NCBI GenBank assembly: GCA_000016765.1
Contig: CP000700.1
Span: forward strand, 1 to 64,000
DNA length: 64,000 nt
Source of the DNA: Rhizorhabdus wittichii RW1
GTDB taxonomy: Bacteria > Pseudomonadota > Alphaproteobacteria > Sphingomonadales > Sphingomonadaceae
Reading direction: 5' to 3'
Of the stretch, positions 7,546 through 17,645 are shown in pieces (position 1 is the first letter of the stretch; every line of letters begins with the position of its first letter). A program made the translations under genes and the position numbers. The notes below the pieces were generated by a model. That model ran no database searches. It was not told where the DNA came from and saw only the letters and a program-made list of their open reading frames with translations.

Positions 7546-9071
7546 TATTTTGTTGAAAAACTTGCGCTTGAAGTGGCGCTGAAGGTCTGATTCACTCTGC
7601 ATAGGCGAGCGGAGATGATCCGATGATGGGCGAGCGGACGGTGGCGCAGGAAGCGCTGTTCTACAGCTTCAATCTGGAGCGGCATGTGCCGCCGGATCAT
7701 CTGCTACGCTCGATCGACCGGTTCGTGGACCTGTCGGATATCCGCGAGCACCTGCGGCCTTATTATAGCGAGACGGGTCGGCCATCGATCGACCCAGAGT
7801 TGATGATCCGGATGCTGATCATCGGCTATTGCATGGGCATCCGGTCGGAGCGACGGCTGTGTGACGAGGTGCATCTCAACCTCGCCTATCGCTGGTTCTG
7901 CCGGCTGGGGCTGGAGGGCGACGTGCCCGATCACTCGACGTTCTCGAAGAACCGGCATGGACGCTTCCGCGACAGCGATCTGCTGCGGCAACTGTTCGAG
8001 ATGACGGTGGCGCGCTGCATGGCCGAAGGACTGGTCGGCGGCGAAGGCTTTGCGGTCGATGCGAGCCTGATCCGGGCGGATGTCCACCGGCAACGGTCGG
8101 TGCCGGGTGAAGAGGGCTTGCCGCCGGAAGCGGTCGGTCGTGCGGTCGCTGAGTATCTGGACGTGCTGGACGATGCGGCGTTCGGCGGTGCAACGCCGGT
8201 GACACCCAAGCGGATCAATCTCACCGATCCAGCCTCGCGCTGGACCGCCGCCACGCGCGAGGCGGCCTTTTACGCCTACAGCACCAACTATCTGATCGAC
8301 CTCGATCATGCGGTCATCGTCGATGTCGAGGCGACCACCTCGGTGCGGCAGGCGGAGGTGACCGCCCAGCGCAGGATGATCGAGCGAACGCAGGATCGCT
8401 TCGGCATCTGGCCCGAGCGCCTCGTGGCCGATACCGCCTATGGCTCTGCCCCCAACCTGGCCTGGCTGGTCGAAGAGATGAGCATCGAGCCGCATATTCC
8501 GGTGTTCGACAAGTCCGCTCGGACTGACGGCAGCTTCGAGCGCGCCGACTTCGTCTATGACCATGATGACGACAGCTACATCTGCCCGGTCGGCAACCGC
8601 CTACGGCGTTCCAACCGCAACTTCAGCACGCCCCGTGATCGCGTCGATAAGGACGGTTCGATCCGCTACCGCGCGCGTCAGCAGGACTGCCAGAGCTGTG
8701 CTCTGCGCCAGCGATGCACGCCCAACATGCCCGCTCGCAAGGTCACCCGATCGATCCACGAAGGCGCGCGCGATCTGGCCCGCGACATCGCCACCACCGA
8801 CGCGTATCTCGTCTCACGTCGCCAGCGCAAGAAGGTCGAGATGCTGTTCGCCCACCTCAAGCGCATCCTGAAGCTGGATCGCTTGCGCCTGCGCGGCCCC
8901 AATGGCGCAAGAGACGAGTTCCACCTCGCCGCAGCGGCACAGAACCTCCGCAAAATGGCAAAGATCATCCCGATGGCCAGGCCCGCACCGGCCTGATCGG
9001 CAAAGGACGTCGCTCGCGTCCATCGCGAAGCGCAGTCAAACGGTCTCGCAGCTGACTTCTTCAACAGAATA
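7546..9071 (+). mobile_element. IS1182-like insertion sequence, complete
   Basis: 1526 bp. Its ends read TATTTTGTTGAAAAAC and, on the other strand, TATTCTGTTGAAGAAG, an imperfect 16-bp inverted repeat. CAACC is duplicated at 7541-7545 and 9072-9076. Removing the element plus one CAACC joins the host transposase gene in frame (2913 nt, 970 residues), which confirms the boundaries. It carries one transposase gene. Confidence 0.9.
7623..8996 (+). CDS. IS1182-family DDE transposase
   Basis: 457 residues. The N-terminal DUF772-type domain (LRPYYSETGRPSIDPELMIR, ERRLCDEVHLNLAYRWF) is followed by a DDE domain with Asp in FAVDASLIRAD, Asp in LVADTAYGSA and Glu in KKVEMLFAHLKRI. A cysteine cluster (QDCQSCALRQRC) lies before the last acidic residue. 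The frame is intact, so the element could still be active. MMGER at the start gives two adjacent ATG choices. Confidence 0.9.
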   Translation: MMGERTVAQEALFYSFNLERHVPPDHLLRSIDRFVDLSDIREHLRPYYSETGRPSIDPELMIRMLIIGYCMGIRSERRLCDEVHLNLAYRWFCRLGLEGDVPDHSTFSKNRHGRFRDSDLLRQLFEMTVARCMAEGLVGGEGFAVDASLIRADVHRQRSVPGEEGLPPEAVGRAVAEYLDVLDDAAFGGATPVTPKRINLTDPASRWTAATREAAFYAYSTNYLIDLDHAVIVDVEATTSVRQAEVTAQRRMIERTQDRFGIWPERLVADTAYGSAPNLAWLVEEMSIEPHIPVFDKSARTDGSFERADFVYDHDDDSYICPVGNRLRRSNRNFSTPRDRVDKDGSIRYRARQQDCQSCALRQRCTPNMPARKVTRSIHEGARDLARDIATTDAYLVSRRQRKKVEMLFAHLKRILKLDRLRLRGPNGARDEFHLAAAAQNLRKMAKIIPMARPAPA

Positions 9072-11688
9072 CAACCACATTCAGCCCTTCGTGGATCTCG
9101 CGGCGGAATGCCTCCTGACGCAAATACCGGCATAGGAAGATTGTTTTGACCGCGCGGCCGAGTTCACTCAGCGCCTTGTAGGTCGGGTGCATCACTTCGG
9201 CTCTGGCAAACCGGAGCAGGATCGCTTCCGGATCGGCGGTGCGCGATTGCATGGCAGCGGCATATTTGACCATTTCGTCATATTGTTGCTCGATCTCGTC
9301 CCAGTCGATCGGGCTGGAGAGGATCGGCAGTAAATTGGAAAGCCGCGTGCGCATGCCGGCTTGGGGAAGGGCCAGTTTCTGGCGTGCCACTGCTTTCAGC
9401 CGCGGGGCAAGCTCAAATCCAAGGAGTCGGCAGAACGCAAAGCCGACTGCGCTCTGGCCGTGGCTATCGACGTACTGGCGCTGGATTTCCATGTCGGTGC
9501 AATGGCGTAGCACGCCTTCGATCATGGAGGCGACCTCCGAGGAAGAGCACCGCTTGAGCTGGGAATAAACGCAGGTCGCGCGCTTCTCCACATGCCAGTA
9601 GATCATGACGCCACGGCCGCCATAGCGGGCGTGCCATTCCGTCATCAGGTTGCGGTCCCACGCGCCGAACTTCGTTGAATCGGACGCGCATGCCGTGCCC
9701 GCATCTCCCCATACTGCGGCATTGCGGATTGCCAGTGTCGCGTTTGCTACCCGCGCGCACGCCTCCCTCAGCGCTGGCGCGTGGATGAAACGGCGATGGA
9801 CATGCAGCAATTCCTCGTAACTGACATCGGGTGTTGCGCCAGCGACCCGCTTGAGCCCGGCGTTCGTGCCCAAGCCATAGAGACACAGCAAAAGACGCTG
9901 AGCCAAGGCTGCTTTCGACAGGGTAACCCGCGAGGCCGACGTTTCGAAAGCATCCATCAATCCCGTGTCCAGAGCAGCCTCTTTCAACACGTCCAGCAGT
10001 CCGGTCATCGGCCAGCGCTGACCGATCTCGCTTTTGATCGAAGCGAGACCCTTCGGTTCGGGCAAGGGCTTGAACGGTGTAATCGATATCCGGTTGTCGC
10101 CGCGCCACAGGAGCCGGACCTTGTCGTTTTGTGGAATATTGGCATTGAGGAGCAACAGTTCCCGTTCAAGCTCCTCCCGGATCGAGGCGCAAAACGCCTG
10201 CGCATCTGGCGTCAGGCTGAGGCCGGAATAGTACGCATCTCGCCTGATCTCGAAGTCCTTGGGAAGATCGTCATCGGGATTGCGATAGCGATCCGCCCCG
10301 ACCACCCAGATTTCTTTGGAGCGGATGCGGTCGCGCAGTTGCGTCAGGACGCAAAGCTCATAGCTGATCCGGTTTACCCGCCCATCGTCATCAATGACGG
10401 AACTGCGCCATCGCGCTGGAATCACCTCATCGATCGGAACATCCTGCAATGGCACGAAGCGGCATCCGCCATCCACCTTGCTCCTGATCCAGTCGAGGGC
10501 CGCCAGGACCGGCCGCCACACCGCGTTGTTCGACCGGAACTCAAGTACGGAAAGCAGGCTTGGCAGCATGCGCCGGTAATGATTGGCCCAGGAACCACGC
10601 ATCACCTTGTAGATGCGCCGGTCCAGAGCGCCCTTCGCATGGCTCTCCTTGACGATCGCCGCCAGCTTGGCCTTACCGGCGATCGGGAAAATGACATCGC
10701 AGATGCGCCCCGATGGTTCATTGATCGAGGCGCTGGCGATCTCGACCAGCAGGCGCTCCTTTCCATAGACCCGCTCGATGTCTTTCGCGATATCGCCCAC
10801 CACCTTGCGTTTCGAGCGCGTTCCGATCTTGTGAACGGTTTCGATCAGCAGGTCGATCATCGCGTCAGTGAGTTGCGCCTCCCGCGACATTAGATAAATC
10901 GCATAAAGGCCGAGCTGTCGCGCCGGCGCATGCCGGCGCATCTCCGAGGCCTTTTCACCGGCAACGCGGCGAACAATCTGATCGACCCATGGCTTGCCCG
11001 TAGCCGTCAGGAGATCATGGGGAAGATCAAGTCTCTGGATAAAGGCGAGTTTCTCGGTCACGTCGAGAATGTTGTCGAGCGTTGCCTGTCCGGCGTCACC
11101 CTTCATCCTGTTGAATCCGGTCGAGCTGTCCGGATCGGCAAGCGAGGCTTCCAATAACGCCACCGCATCTGACGAAAGCCGATCACTGGTTCCGATCAGC
11201 CAGGTGTCCAGATAATCTTGCCGTTGTGAGCGAACGACACGTTCAAGCTCCTTGCGCGACGGCCCATAAATACGCCGGTCCCGGCACCACAGGAAAACAT
11301 GCTCAAGCATGGCATTGATCGACTGGCCGCCCGGGCACAGCTCGCCAGCAATCCATTCCGTCAATTGCGCGCGATCCACCCGCTTCATGCGGTGATATCC
11401 AAGATGGATCAGGATCTCCGCACAATGCCGTCGTGCTGTCCGACTGGAAAAGTCATAACCGGCTATCTCGCCAGCCTCGACACCGAGTTGCTCGGCCAGA
11501 TACGAGAGGCCATCGGTAGGGATTGAGCCGGGATCGATCGCGAAAAACCCCAGGGAAGCGAAGAATTTCAGCTGCGCGGCGAGGCCAAGGCGCGTCAGGG
11601 CCGGCTTCGAATTTACAAAATCAATATCGGCAAAGCTCAGGCTCCATCGTCCGATCAAATCCCCGCCCGGAATACTCCGATCCATCAA
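9072..11688 (-). pseudogene. tnpA: 5' part of the split Tn3 transposase gene
   Basis: Encodes about 870 residues of a Tn3-family transposase: an N-terminal DUF4158 domain (about 1-170), then the catalytic DDE region ([30 protein letters not shown]). After IHEGLNVV the frame runs into the insertion and stops at once. With the 3' part it would make a 970-residue protein. The start is TTG at 11688 or ATG at 11685. The split should abolish transposition in cis. Confidence 0.95.
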
Positions 11689-11763
11689 CCCACTCCCTAT
11701 GATGGAGCGAACTGTCCTCTTCTATGATTTCCATCGTCAATACCGAATGCCACGTTCCCAAAA

Positions 11764-11808
11764 CGTTCTCCGACTTGGCCAAAATCGCAGCTTGGGGCCG
11801 ACTGGGCC
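11764..11808 (-). repeat. Tn3 right inverted repeat
   Basis: Reverse complement begins GGCCCAGTCGGCCCCAAGC and matches the left end at 6169-6213. Confidence 0.85.
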
Positions 11809-12067
11809 TATATGGGACCGGCTGGAAAGCCGCAGCCTGCTATGGGGCGCACCGTGCAGCCCGAACCTGCGGATCGATTTTCCCGGCATGCCCTGGCTTG
11901 GCCTGTGGCAGAAGCCCGGCGCCCATTATCTGTGCATAGAACCTTGGGCAGGCATGGCCGATCCGGTCAACTTCGACGGCGAAATCTGGGATAAGCCCGG
12001 CATCATGCGTCTTGATCCCGGTGACCAGCGTTCCTTCCACATGAACGTGACGCTTCAGGCGGGCTGA
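11809..12067 (+). pseudogene. 3' fragment of an aldose-1-epimerase-like gene
   Basis: The frame entering from the Tn3 end encodes about 85 residues, including FPGMPWLGLWQKPGA, YLCIEPWAGMADP and DPGDQRSFHMNVTL. I recognise this as the C-terminus of the aldose-1-epimerase family (mutarotase fold). The N-terminal two thirds are missing, cut off exactly at the transposon boundary. It shows that this side of the transposon was an ordinary metabolic locus next to prfC. Confidence 0.7.
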
Positions 12068-12108
12068 AAGCTGGCGTTTATCGCGATTTGTGCTTAGGGA
12101 GCCGCCCC

Positions 12109-13674
12109 ATGACCATTCCATCCCGCCGCACTTTCGCGATCATTTCCCACCCTGACGCCGGCAAGACCACGCTTACCGAAAAACTGCTGCTGGAGGGCGG
12201 AGCGATCCACCTTGCCGGCGAGGTCAAGGCGCGTGGCGCCAACCGCCGCGCCCGTTCGGACTGGATGAAGATCGAGCAGCAGCGCGGCATTTCGGTCACC
12301 AGTTCGGTGATGACGTTCGAGCGGGACGGCGTCACCTTCAACCTGCTCGACACGCCGGGGCACGAGGATTTCAGCGAGGATACCTATCGCACGCTGACCG
12401 CCGTCGACAGCGCCGTGATGGTGATCGACGCGGCCAAGGGCATCGAGCCGCAGACACGCAAGCTGTTCGAGGTATGCCGCCTGCGCAACGTGCCGATCAT
12501 CACCTTCGTCAACAAGGTGGACCGGGAGGGGCGCGACCCCTTCGCACTGCTGGACGAAGTGGCCGATGCGCTGGCGCTCGACGTATGCCCGATGAGCTGG
12601 CCGGTCGGCATGGGCGGCACGTTCGAAGGCATCTACGACTTTGCGAAGAACCGGCTGCGGCAGCCCACGGGAGCAAGCAAGGAGTTCGAGGGCAAGGAAA
12701 CGCATGTCTCCGGCCTTGCCGATCCCGCGCTGGCCGACGTGTTGAGCGAGGATGGCCTGGCGCTGCTGCGCGAGGAGGCGGAACTGGCCCAGGGTGGCTA
12801 CGCCAGTTTCGATCTTGCCGCCTATCGCCATGGCGACCTGACCCCGGTCTATTTCGGATCGGCGCTGAAGCTGTTCGGCGTGAACGAACTGATCGACGCG
12901 CTCGCCGCCTATGCGCCGCCGCCGCGCGCGCAACCCGCCGAACCGGCAGCCATCGAACCGGAACAGGGCGAGGTTACCGGCTTCATCTTCAAGGTGCAGG
13001 CGAACATGGACCCGCAGCACCGGGACCGTATCGCATTCATGCGGCTATGTTCCGGCAAATTCCGGCGCGGCATGAAGCTGACGCCGTCGGGATCGGGAAA
13101 GCCGATCGCCGTGCATTCGCCCATCCTGTTCTTCGCGCAGGACCGCGAGATCGCCGATGAGGCATTTCCCGGCGACATCATCGGCATTCCCAATCACGGC
13201 ACGCTGCGCGTGGGCGATACGCTGTCGGAAAAGAACGATGTGCGCTTCACCGGCCTGCCCAATTTCGCGCCGGAAATCCTGCGCCGTGTCGTGTTGAAGG
13301 ACCCGACCAAGACCAAGCAGCTGCGCAAGGCGCTGGACGATCTGTCGGAAGAAGGCGTGATCCAGGTTTTCTACCCGGAAATCGGCAGCCAGTGGGTCGT
13401 CGGCGTGGTCGGCCAGCTGCAGCTGGACGTGCTGATTTCCCGGCTGGAGGCGGAATATAAGGTCGGCGCCATGCTGGAACCTGCGCCGTTCGAGACCGCC
13501 CGCTGGATCGGCGGCCCGGATGCCGCGATCAAGGGACTGGTGGAGTTCAACCGGTCCAACCTGGCGCGCGACCGCGACGGCAATCTGGTGTTCATGGCGA
13601 AAAGCGCGTGGGACGTGAACTATCAGCAGGAACGCAATCCCGACGTGACGTTCAGCGCCACCAAGGAACGTTAG
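12109..13674 (+). CDS. prfC: Peptide chain release factor 3
   Basis: 521 residues, close to the usual 530. GTPase motifs are clear: SHPDAGKTTL (G1), DTPGHEDFS (G3), NKVDREG (G4). RF3 is a translational GTPase that removes RF1/RF2 from the ribosome after termination. The start follows AGGGAG at good spacing. It is normally a single-copy chromosomal gene, so this stretch is chromosome-derived or the replicon is a chromosome or chromid. Confidence 0.95.
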   Translation: MTIPSRRTFAIISHPDAGKTTLTEKLLLEGGAIHLAGEVKARGANRRARSDWMKIEQQRGISVTSSVMTFERDGVTFNLLDTPGHEDFSEDTYRTLTAVDSAVMVIDAAKGIEPQTRKLFEVCRLRNVPIITFVNKVDREGRDPFALLDEVADALALDVCPMSWPVGMGGTFEGIYDFAKNRLRQPTGASKEFEGKETHVSGLADPALADVLSEDGLALLREEAELAQGGYASFDLAAYRHGDLTPVYFGSALKLFGVNELIDALAAYAPPPRAQPAEPAAIEPEQGEVTGFIFKVQANMDPQHRDRIAFMRLCSGKFRRGMKLTPSGSGKPIAVHSPILFFAQDREIADEAFPGDIIGIPNHGTLRVGDTLSEKNDVRFTGLPNFAPEILRRVVLKDPTKTKQLRKALDDLSEEGVIQVFYPEIGSQWVVGVVGQLQLDVLISRLEAEYKVGAMLEPAPFETARWIGGPDAAIKGLVEFNRSNLARDRDGNLVFMAKSAWDVNYQQERNPDVTFSATKER

Positions 13675-13686
13675 GACTGGGACGCG

Positions 13687-14943
13687 TCAGGCGCTCACCC
13701 AGTCCTTGCGCAGCGACTTTCCGGCGAGCGCCATGAACAGGCCAGCGAGCAGGTAGAAGCCGAGCGCGGCCACAATGGCATAGCGCAGTGCCTCCACACC
13801 GAAAGCGGGCGTCAGCGCATCGGACAGGCTGCCCACGGCCCAGCTTCCCAAGCCCAATCCCACAAGATTGTTGATCAGCAGGAAGCTGGCCGAGGCGCTG
13901 GCGCGCATCTGCGGCGGCACCAGATGCTGCACCGCGGTCAGCACCGGGCCGAGCCAGACATAGACCAGCGCCTGCGGCACGATGAACATCATGAAGGTAA
14001 AGGACACGCTGTGCGACAGCACACCGATGACGAATAGCGGCATGCCGATAATATAGCTCGCCGCCGGGATCCAGGCATATGCCGCCTTGTCCCGTCCGCC
14101 CAGCCGGTCCCCCAGCCATCCGCCCAGCAGCACGCCCGCCACCCCGCCGAGCAGCAGCAATCCGCCGAGGAACTGCCCCGCGCCCAGCAGATCAAGGCCG
14201 AAGCTGCGCATCAGCAGTGCCGGAAGCCAGAATGCGACGCCATAGCCGCACATCGAACTGCACGCCGCACCCAGCGCCAGCAGCCAGAAGCTGCGTTTTT
14301 TCGCCAGGATGCCGAAGACCGCCGAAACCGGCTCGCCTGCTCCGGTGGCAACCGGCCGCACCGGCTCGCGCACGGTCAGGCGGAACAGCGGCGCGATCAG
14401 CAGGCCCAGCGCACCGACGACCAGAAAGGCCGTCCGCCACTCCACCCGCTGCGCGATATAGCCGCCCAGCAACACGCCGCCCGCCGACCCCAATGGAATT
14501 CCCAGCGAATAGATCGACAGCGCACGTGCACGTTGCTGCGGCGGGAAATAATCGGAAATCACGGCATAGGATGGCGCCACGCCGCCCGCTTCGCCCACAC
14601 CCACGCCGACGCGAAAGGCGAAGAGCTGAACGAAGTTGCCGGCCATGCCGCAGAGCGCGGTAAAGCCGCTCCAGACCGCCAGGCTGATGGTGATGACCCA
14701 TGTGCGGCTGGTACGATCGGCCAGCAGCGCGAGCGGAATCGCCAGTGTGGAATAGAGGAGCGCGAAGGCGATCCCACCAAGCGCACCCAGCTGCGTATCG
14801 CTCAGCCCCAGTTCGGTCTTGATGGGAATGGCCAGGATGCCAAGGATCTGCCGGTCCAGAAAATTGAAGGTATAGACCAGCAGCAGCATGGCCAGCACCA
14901 GCCACTTATAGCGGCCGTCCCGGCCCGGTTCGCTGCTCGTCAT
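13687..14943 (-). CDS. MFS transporter (spinster-like)
   Basis: 418 residues with about 12 hydrophobic segments. The N-terminus reads YKWLVLAMLLLVYTFNFLDRQ, and the loop between segments 2 and 3 has ADRTSRTW; the overall pattern is that of the spinster-like group of the major facilitator superfamily, common in sphingomonads. The start at MTSSEPG is set by GAGGAGA 6-8 bases upstream. It lies downstream of a TonB receptor on the same strand, and the pair probably imports one substrate across the outer and then the inner membrane. Substrate unknown. Confidence 0.85.
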   Translation of the reverse strand: MTSSEPGRDGRYKWLVLAMLLLVYTFNFLDRQILGILAIPIKTELGLSDTQLGALGGIAFALLYSTLAIPLALLADRTSRTWVITISLAVWSGFTALCGMAGNFVQLFAFRVGVGVGEAGGVAPSYAVISDYFPPQQRARALSIYSLGIPLGSAGGVLLGGYIAQRVEWRTAFLVVGALGLLIAPLFRLTVREPVRPVATGAGEPVSAVFGILAKKRSFWLLALGAACSSMCGYGVAFWLPALLMRSFGLDLLGAGQFLGGLLLLGGVAGVLLGGWLGDRLGGRDKAAYAWIPAASYIIGMPLFVIGVLSHSVSFTFMMFIVPQALVYVWLGPVLTAVQHLVPPQMRASASASFLLINNLVGLGLGSWAVGSLSDALTPAFGVEALRYAIVAALGFYLLAGLFMALAGKSLRKDWVSA

Positions 14944-15109
14944 CACTGTCTCCTCGCGACGCATGCTGTCTCATGGGGACGCGGCGAGGGCAACCGGCGT
15001 CGCCATCAGCCCAACAGGTGCGACCGCCACTTATTGCGAGCAATCGGTATCGGGACGGACATGGCCGCCCCGATACCCCCTTGCCCGATCACAGTCCGTT
15101 GCCGGACGA

Positions 15110-17425
15110 TCAGAACTTCACGCCAGCGGACACGAACACCTGCCGCGGATTGCCGTAATAGGCAGTCAGCACGCCTTCGCGGCCCAGCGTCGGGATCAGC
15201 GCGCCCGCAGCGTTGCGATTGAAATTGCCGGTGTCCGGATTCTGGCTGAGGAAGTTGTTGCCCGACACGATATACTGCTTGTCGGTCAGGTTGCGGCCAT
15301 GCACGCCCAGCGAATAACGGCCGCCTTCCGACGTCCACACGATGCTGGCATCCCACAGCGCATAGCCGGCCTGATCCAGACCCGGCGTGCGCAGTTCGAA
15401 CTGCTGCGACTTGCTGCGATAGGAAACCGTGGTGCTGGTCGAAATATCGCCGCCAAAGGCCGGGATCGAATAAGCCAGCGTGCCCGAAGCGGTCCATTTC
15501 GGCGTGTTCTGGAACGCGCGCCGGTTGGCGACGTCGATACCGCGCGAATCGATGAACTGCTTGTACTTGGCGTCGATATAACCGCCCGCCCAGTTGAGGT
15601 TCAGGCGGCTGCCAGGCGCACCGATATCCTTGGCGACCAGCAGGTTTCCTTCGAACTCGATACCCTGGATGCGCGCCTTGCCCGCATTGGTGGTGATGCC
15701 CACGAACGTCTGCTGACCATTGACCGTGGTGCCGATCGAACCGGGCACCTGCACATCGGTATAATCGGAATAGAAACCCGACAATGCGATGGTCAGGCGG
15801 CGGCCATAGGACGCCTTGTAACCGACTTCATAGGTTTCGACCGTTTCCGGATCGAACGAGAGGAAATCGAACACCTGCTGCGGGGTGCACGTGCCGCCGG
15901 TGGGTGTGCGGCATGCGGTGGATTGGCCGCGCGGGTCGAAGCCGCCGCCCTTGAAGCCCTTGGCATAGCTTGCATAGAGCGTCTGGTCCTGGGTCGGCTT
16001 GAACGACAGCGAGGCGCGCGGCGTGAATTCCTTGAACGTCTGCGAGCCGCGGAAATCGGAGGTGGTGGCAAACAGCGTCCCCGTACCGCCGAAGAAGGGC
16101 GATCCGCCACCCAGATAGGTGCGGCGCAGGATCTGCGACGTGCGTTCATCCCAGGTATAGCGACCGCCGACCGACAGGCTGAGTTGCGGCGTGAAGTCGT
16201 AGGTGAAGTCGCCGAAGATCGCGAAGGTTTCGGTGCCCACATCGCCGAAGGTCAGGGGCGTGACCCCGCCGGGCAGGCGCGCGTCGAACACGGTGCGCGC
16301 CTTGGCGTCGAGGAAATAGCCGCCGATCAGGCCGTTCAGGTTGCCGGTGCTCACCAGCAGCTGGATTTCCTGCGAAAGCTGACGGTTGTTATGGAAGGCG
16401 GGCACATCGCCATCGACCGCCGCCAGGCTGTCGAAATCGATCGGCGTAGCGCTGTTGTCCTTGCGCCAGGCAGTGATCGAACGCAGCGTGAAACCGTCCG
16501 TGACTTCGAATTCGCCGAACAGGGAAACGCCATAGGCCTCTACGTCCTGCTTGGGATCGAGCAGGCCAGCACGCGTATCGTAGACATCGTTCAGCACCGG
16601 CGCGCCGCTGAAAAGGCCGGGGATCAGGCGATGGCCGCCGCGCGGTTCGCTCTTGTCCTTGGTGTAATCGCCGGTCAGTCGGACAAAGAAACCCTCGCCA
16701 TCGGCCTGCGCGCTCAACCGCCCTGCCCAGACGTCCTTGTTATAGTTTTCCCGGCCGGTCGTCAGATTGTCGCCGAAACCGCCACGCGACAGGCGCGCCA
16801 GCGCCCCGCCGAACTTCAGCGTCCCATCGCCGACCGGCGTCGATGCCGTGATGACGCCATCGGCCTGATCATAGCTGCCATAGGTGCCACGCACCGACAG
16901 AGTGGGGTCCGTGGTCAGACGCTTCGTCACATATTTGACCGCGCCGCCGATCGTGTTGCGGCCATAAAGCGTGCCCTGCGGACCGCGCAGCACCTCGACC
17001 CGCTCCACATCATAAATGTCGAGAACGGCCGCCTGCGGACGGTTCAGATACACGTCATCAAGATAGAGGCCCACACCTGCCTCGAAACCGGCGACCGGAT
17101 CCTGCTGGCCCACGCCGCGAATGAACGCCGTCAGCGTCGAGTTGGTGCCGCGCGAGGTTTCCAGGGTGACGTTGGGGACCGACTGGCTGATGTCGGTGAT
17201 GTCGATCGCGCCGGATTTCTGAAGGGCGTCGCCACTGATCGCCGTCACCGAAATCGGAACATCGATAAGGCTTTCTTCGCGCCGACGGGCCGTGACGATG
17301 ATCGCGCCGCTGTCGTCGGCCGCCGCTTCCTGCGCCATCGCCGGGGCGGAAAAGGCAGCAGTCGCCAGAGCCAGAGTGGCAACGGACGCGAGCGCAGAAA
17401 CATGAATGGAATGACGGAACCCCAT
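15110..17425 (-). CDS. TonB-dependent receptor
   Basis: 771 residues. The signal peptide ends ...APAMAQ, followed by a TonB-box-like segment (GAIIVTARRREE), a plug domain (DVPISVTAISG, VLRGPQGTLYGRNTIGG) and a 22-strand barrel ending ...GNPRQVFVSAGVKF with the terminal aromatic residue. The start is set by AGGAGAGG upstream. It belongs to the large family of sphingomonad receptors for complex organic substrates. An IS21 copy lies 109 bp upstream and may have displaced its promoter. Probable operon with the MFS transporter. Confidence 0.9.
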   Translation of the reverse strand: MGFRHSIHVSALASVATLALATAAFSAPAMAQEAAADDSGAIIVTARRREESLIDVPISVTAISGDALQKSGAIDITDISQSVPNVTLETSRGTNSTLTAFIRGVGQQDPVAGFEAGVGLYLDDVYLNRPQAAVLDIYDVERVEVLRGPQGTLYGRNTIGGAVKYVTKRLTTDPTLSVRGTYGSYDQADGVITASTPVGDGTLKFGGALARLSRGGFGDNLTTGRENYNKDVWAGRLSAQADGEGFFVRLTGDYTKDKSEPRGGHRLIPGLFSGAPVLNDVYDTRAGLLDPKQDVEAYGVSLFGEFEVTDGFTLRSITAWRKDNSATPIDFDSLAAVDGDVPAFHNNRQLSQEIQLLVSTGNLNGLIGGYFLDAKARTVFDARLPGGVTPLTFGDVGTETFAIFGDFTYDFTPQLSLSVGGRYTWDERTSQILRRTYLGGGSPFFGGTGTLFATTSDFRGSQTFKEFTPRASLSFKPTQDQTLYASYAKGFKGGGFDPRGQSTACRTPTGGTCTPQQVFDFLSFDPETVETYEVGYKASYGRRLTIALSGFYSDYTDVQVPGSIGTTVNGQQTFVGITTNAGKARIQGIEFEGNLLVAKDIGAPGSRLNLNWAGGYIDAKYKQFIDSRGIDVANRRAFQNTPKWTASGTLAYSIPAFGGDISTSTTVSYRSKSQQFELRTPGLDQAGYALWDASIVWTSEGGRYSLGVHGRNLTDKQYIVSGNNFLSQNPDTGNFNRNAAGALIPTLGREGVLTAYYGNPRQVFVSAGVKF

Positions 17426-17645
17426 GCGATCCTCTCCTGAAATACGGCAGCCCATTGGTGGCTTGCCCTGTGTTGAATGACTCGATAATGAAAGTCGAAC
17501 CACCTTTCAACTTCAAAAAATGGCCGATGCGATTGTGGATCGGCGTGCAAAAAGGACCCCGTTAGCGGGGTGATCGGCGTCTAAAAGGGACCCCTCATTT
17601 CGATGGTTTAAGCAGCCGGCTGGATTTTCAGGCGGCGAGATCGGG

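Larger units (their letters stand above)
6169..11808. mobile_element. Tn3-family transposon interrupted by an IS1182-like element
   Basis: About 5.6 kb bounded by matching inverted repeats and holding resolvase, res site and a split transposase, all on the minus strand. No passenger genes are present. The flanking 5-mers (TATTA left, TATAT right) do not match, so no clean target duplication is seen. One end lies next to the partition repeats and the other cuts an aldose-epimerase-like gene, so the two flanks may come from different original locations. Confidence 0.85.

Noticed and set aside
14963-17440. An 825-codon open frame on the plus strand
   Set aside because: It lies exactly opposite the TonB receptor, starts upstream of any ribosome-binding signal, and its composition (Ala, Arg, Gly rich, no domain) is that of antisense shadow in high-GC DNA.
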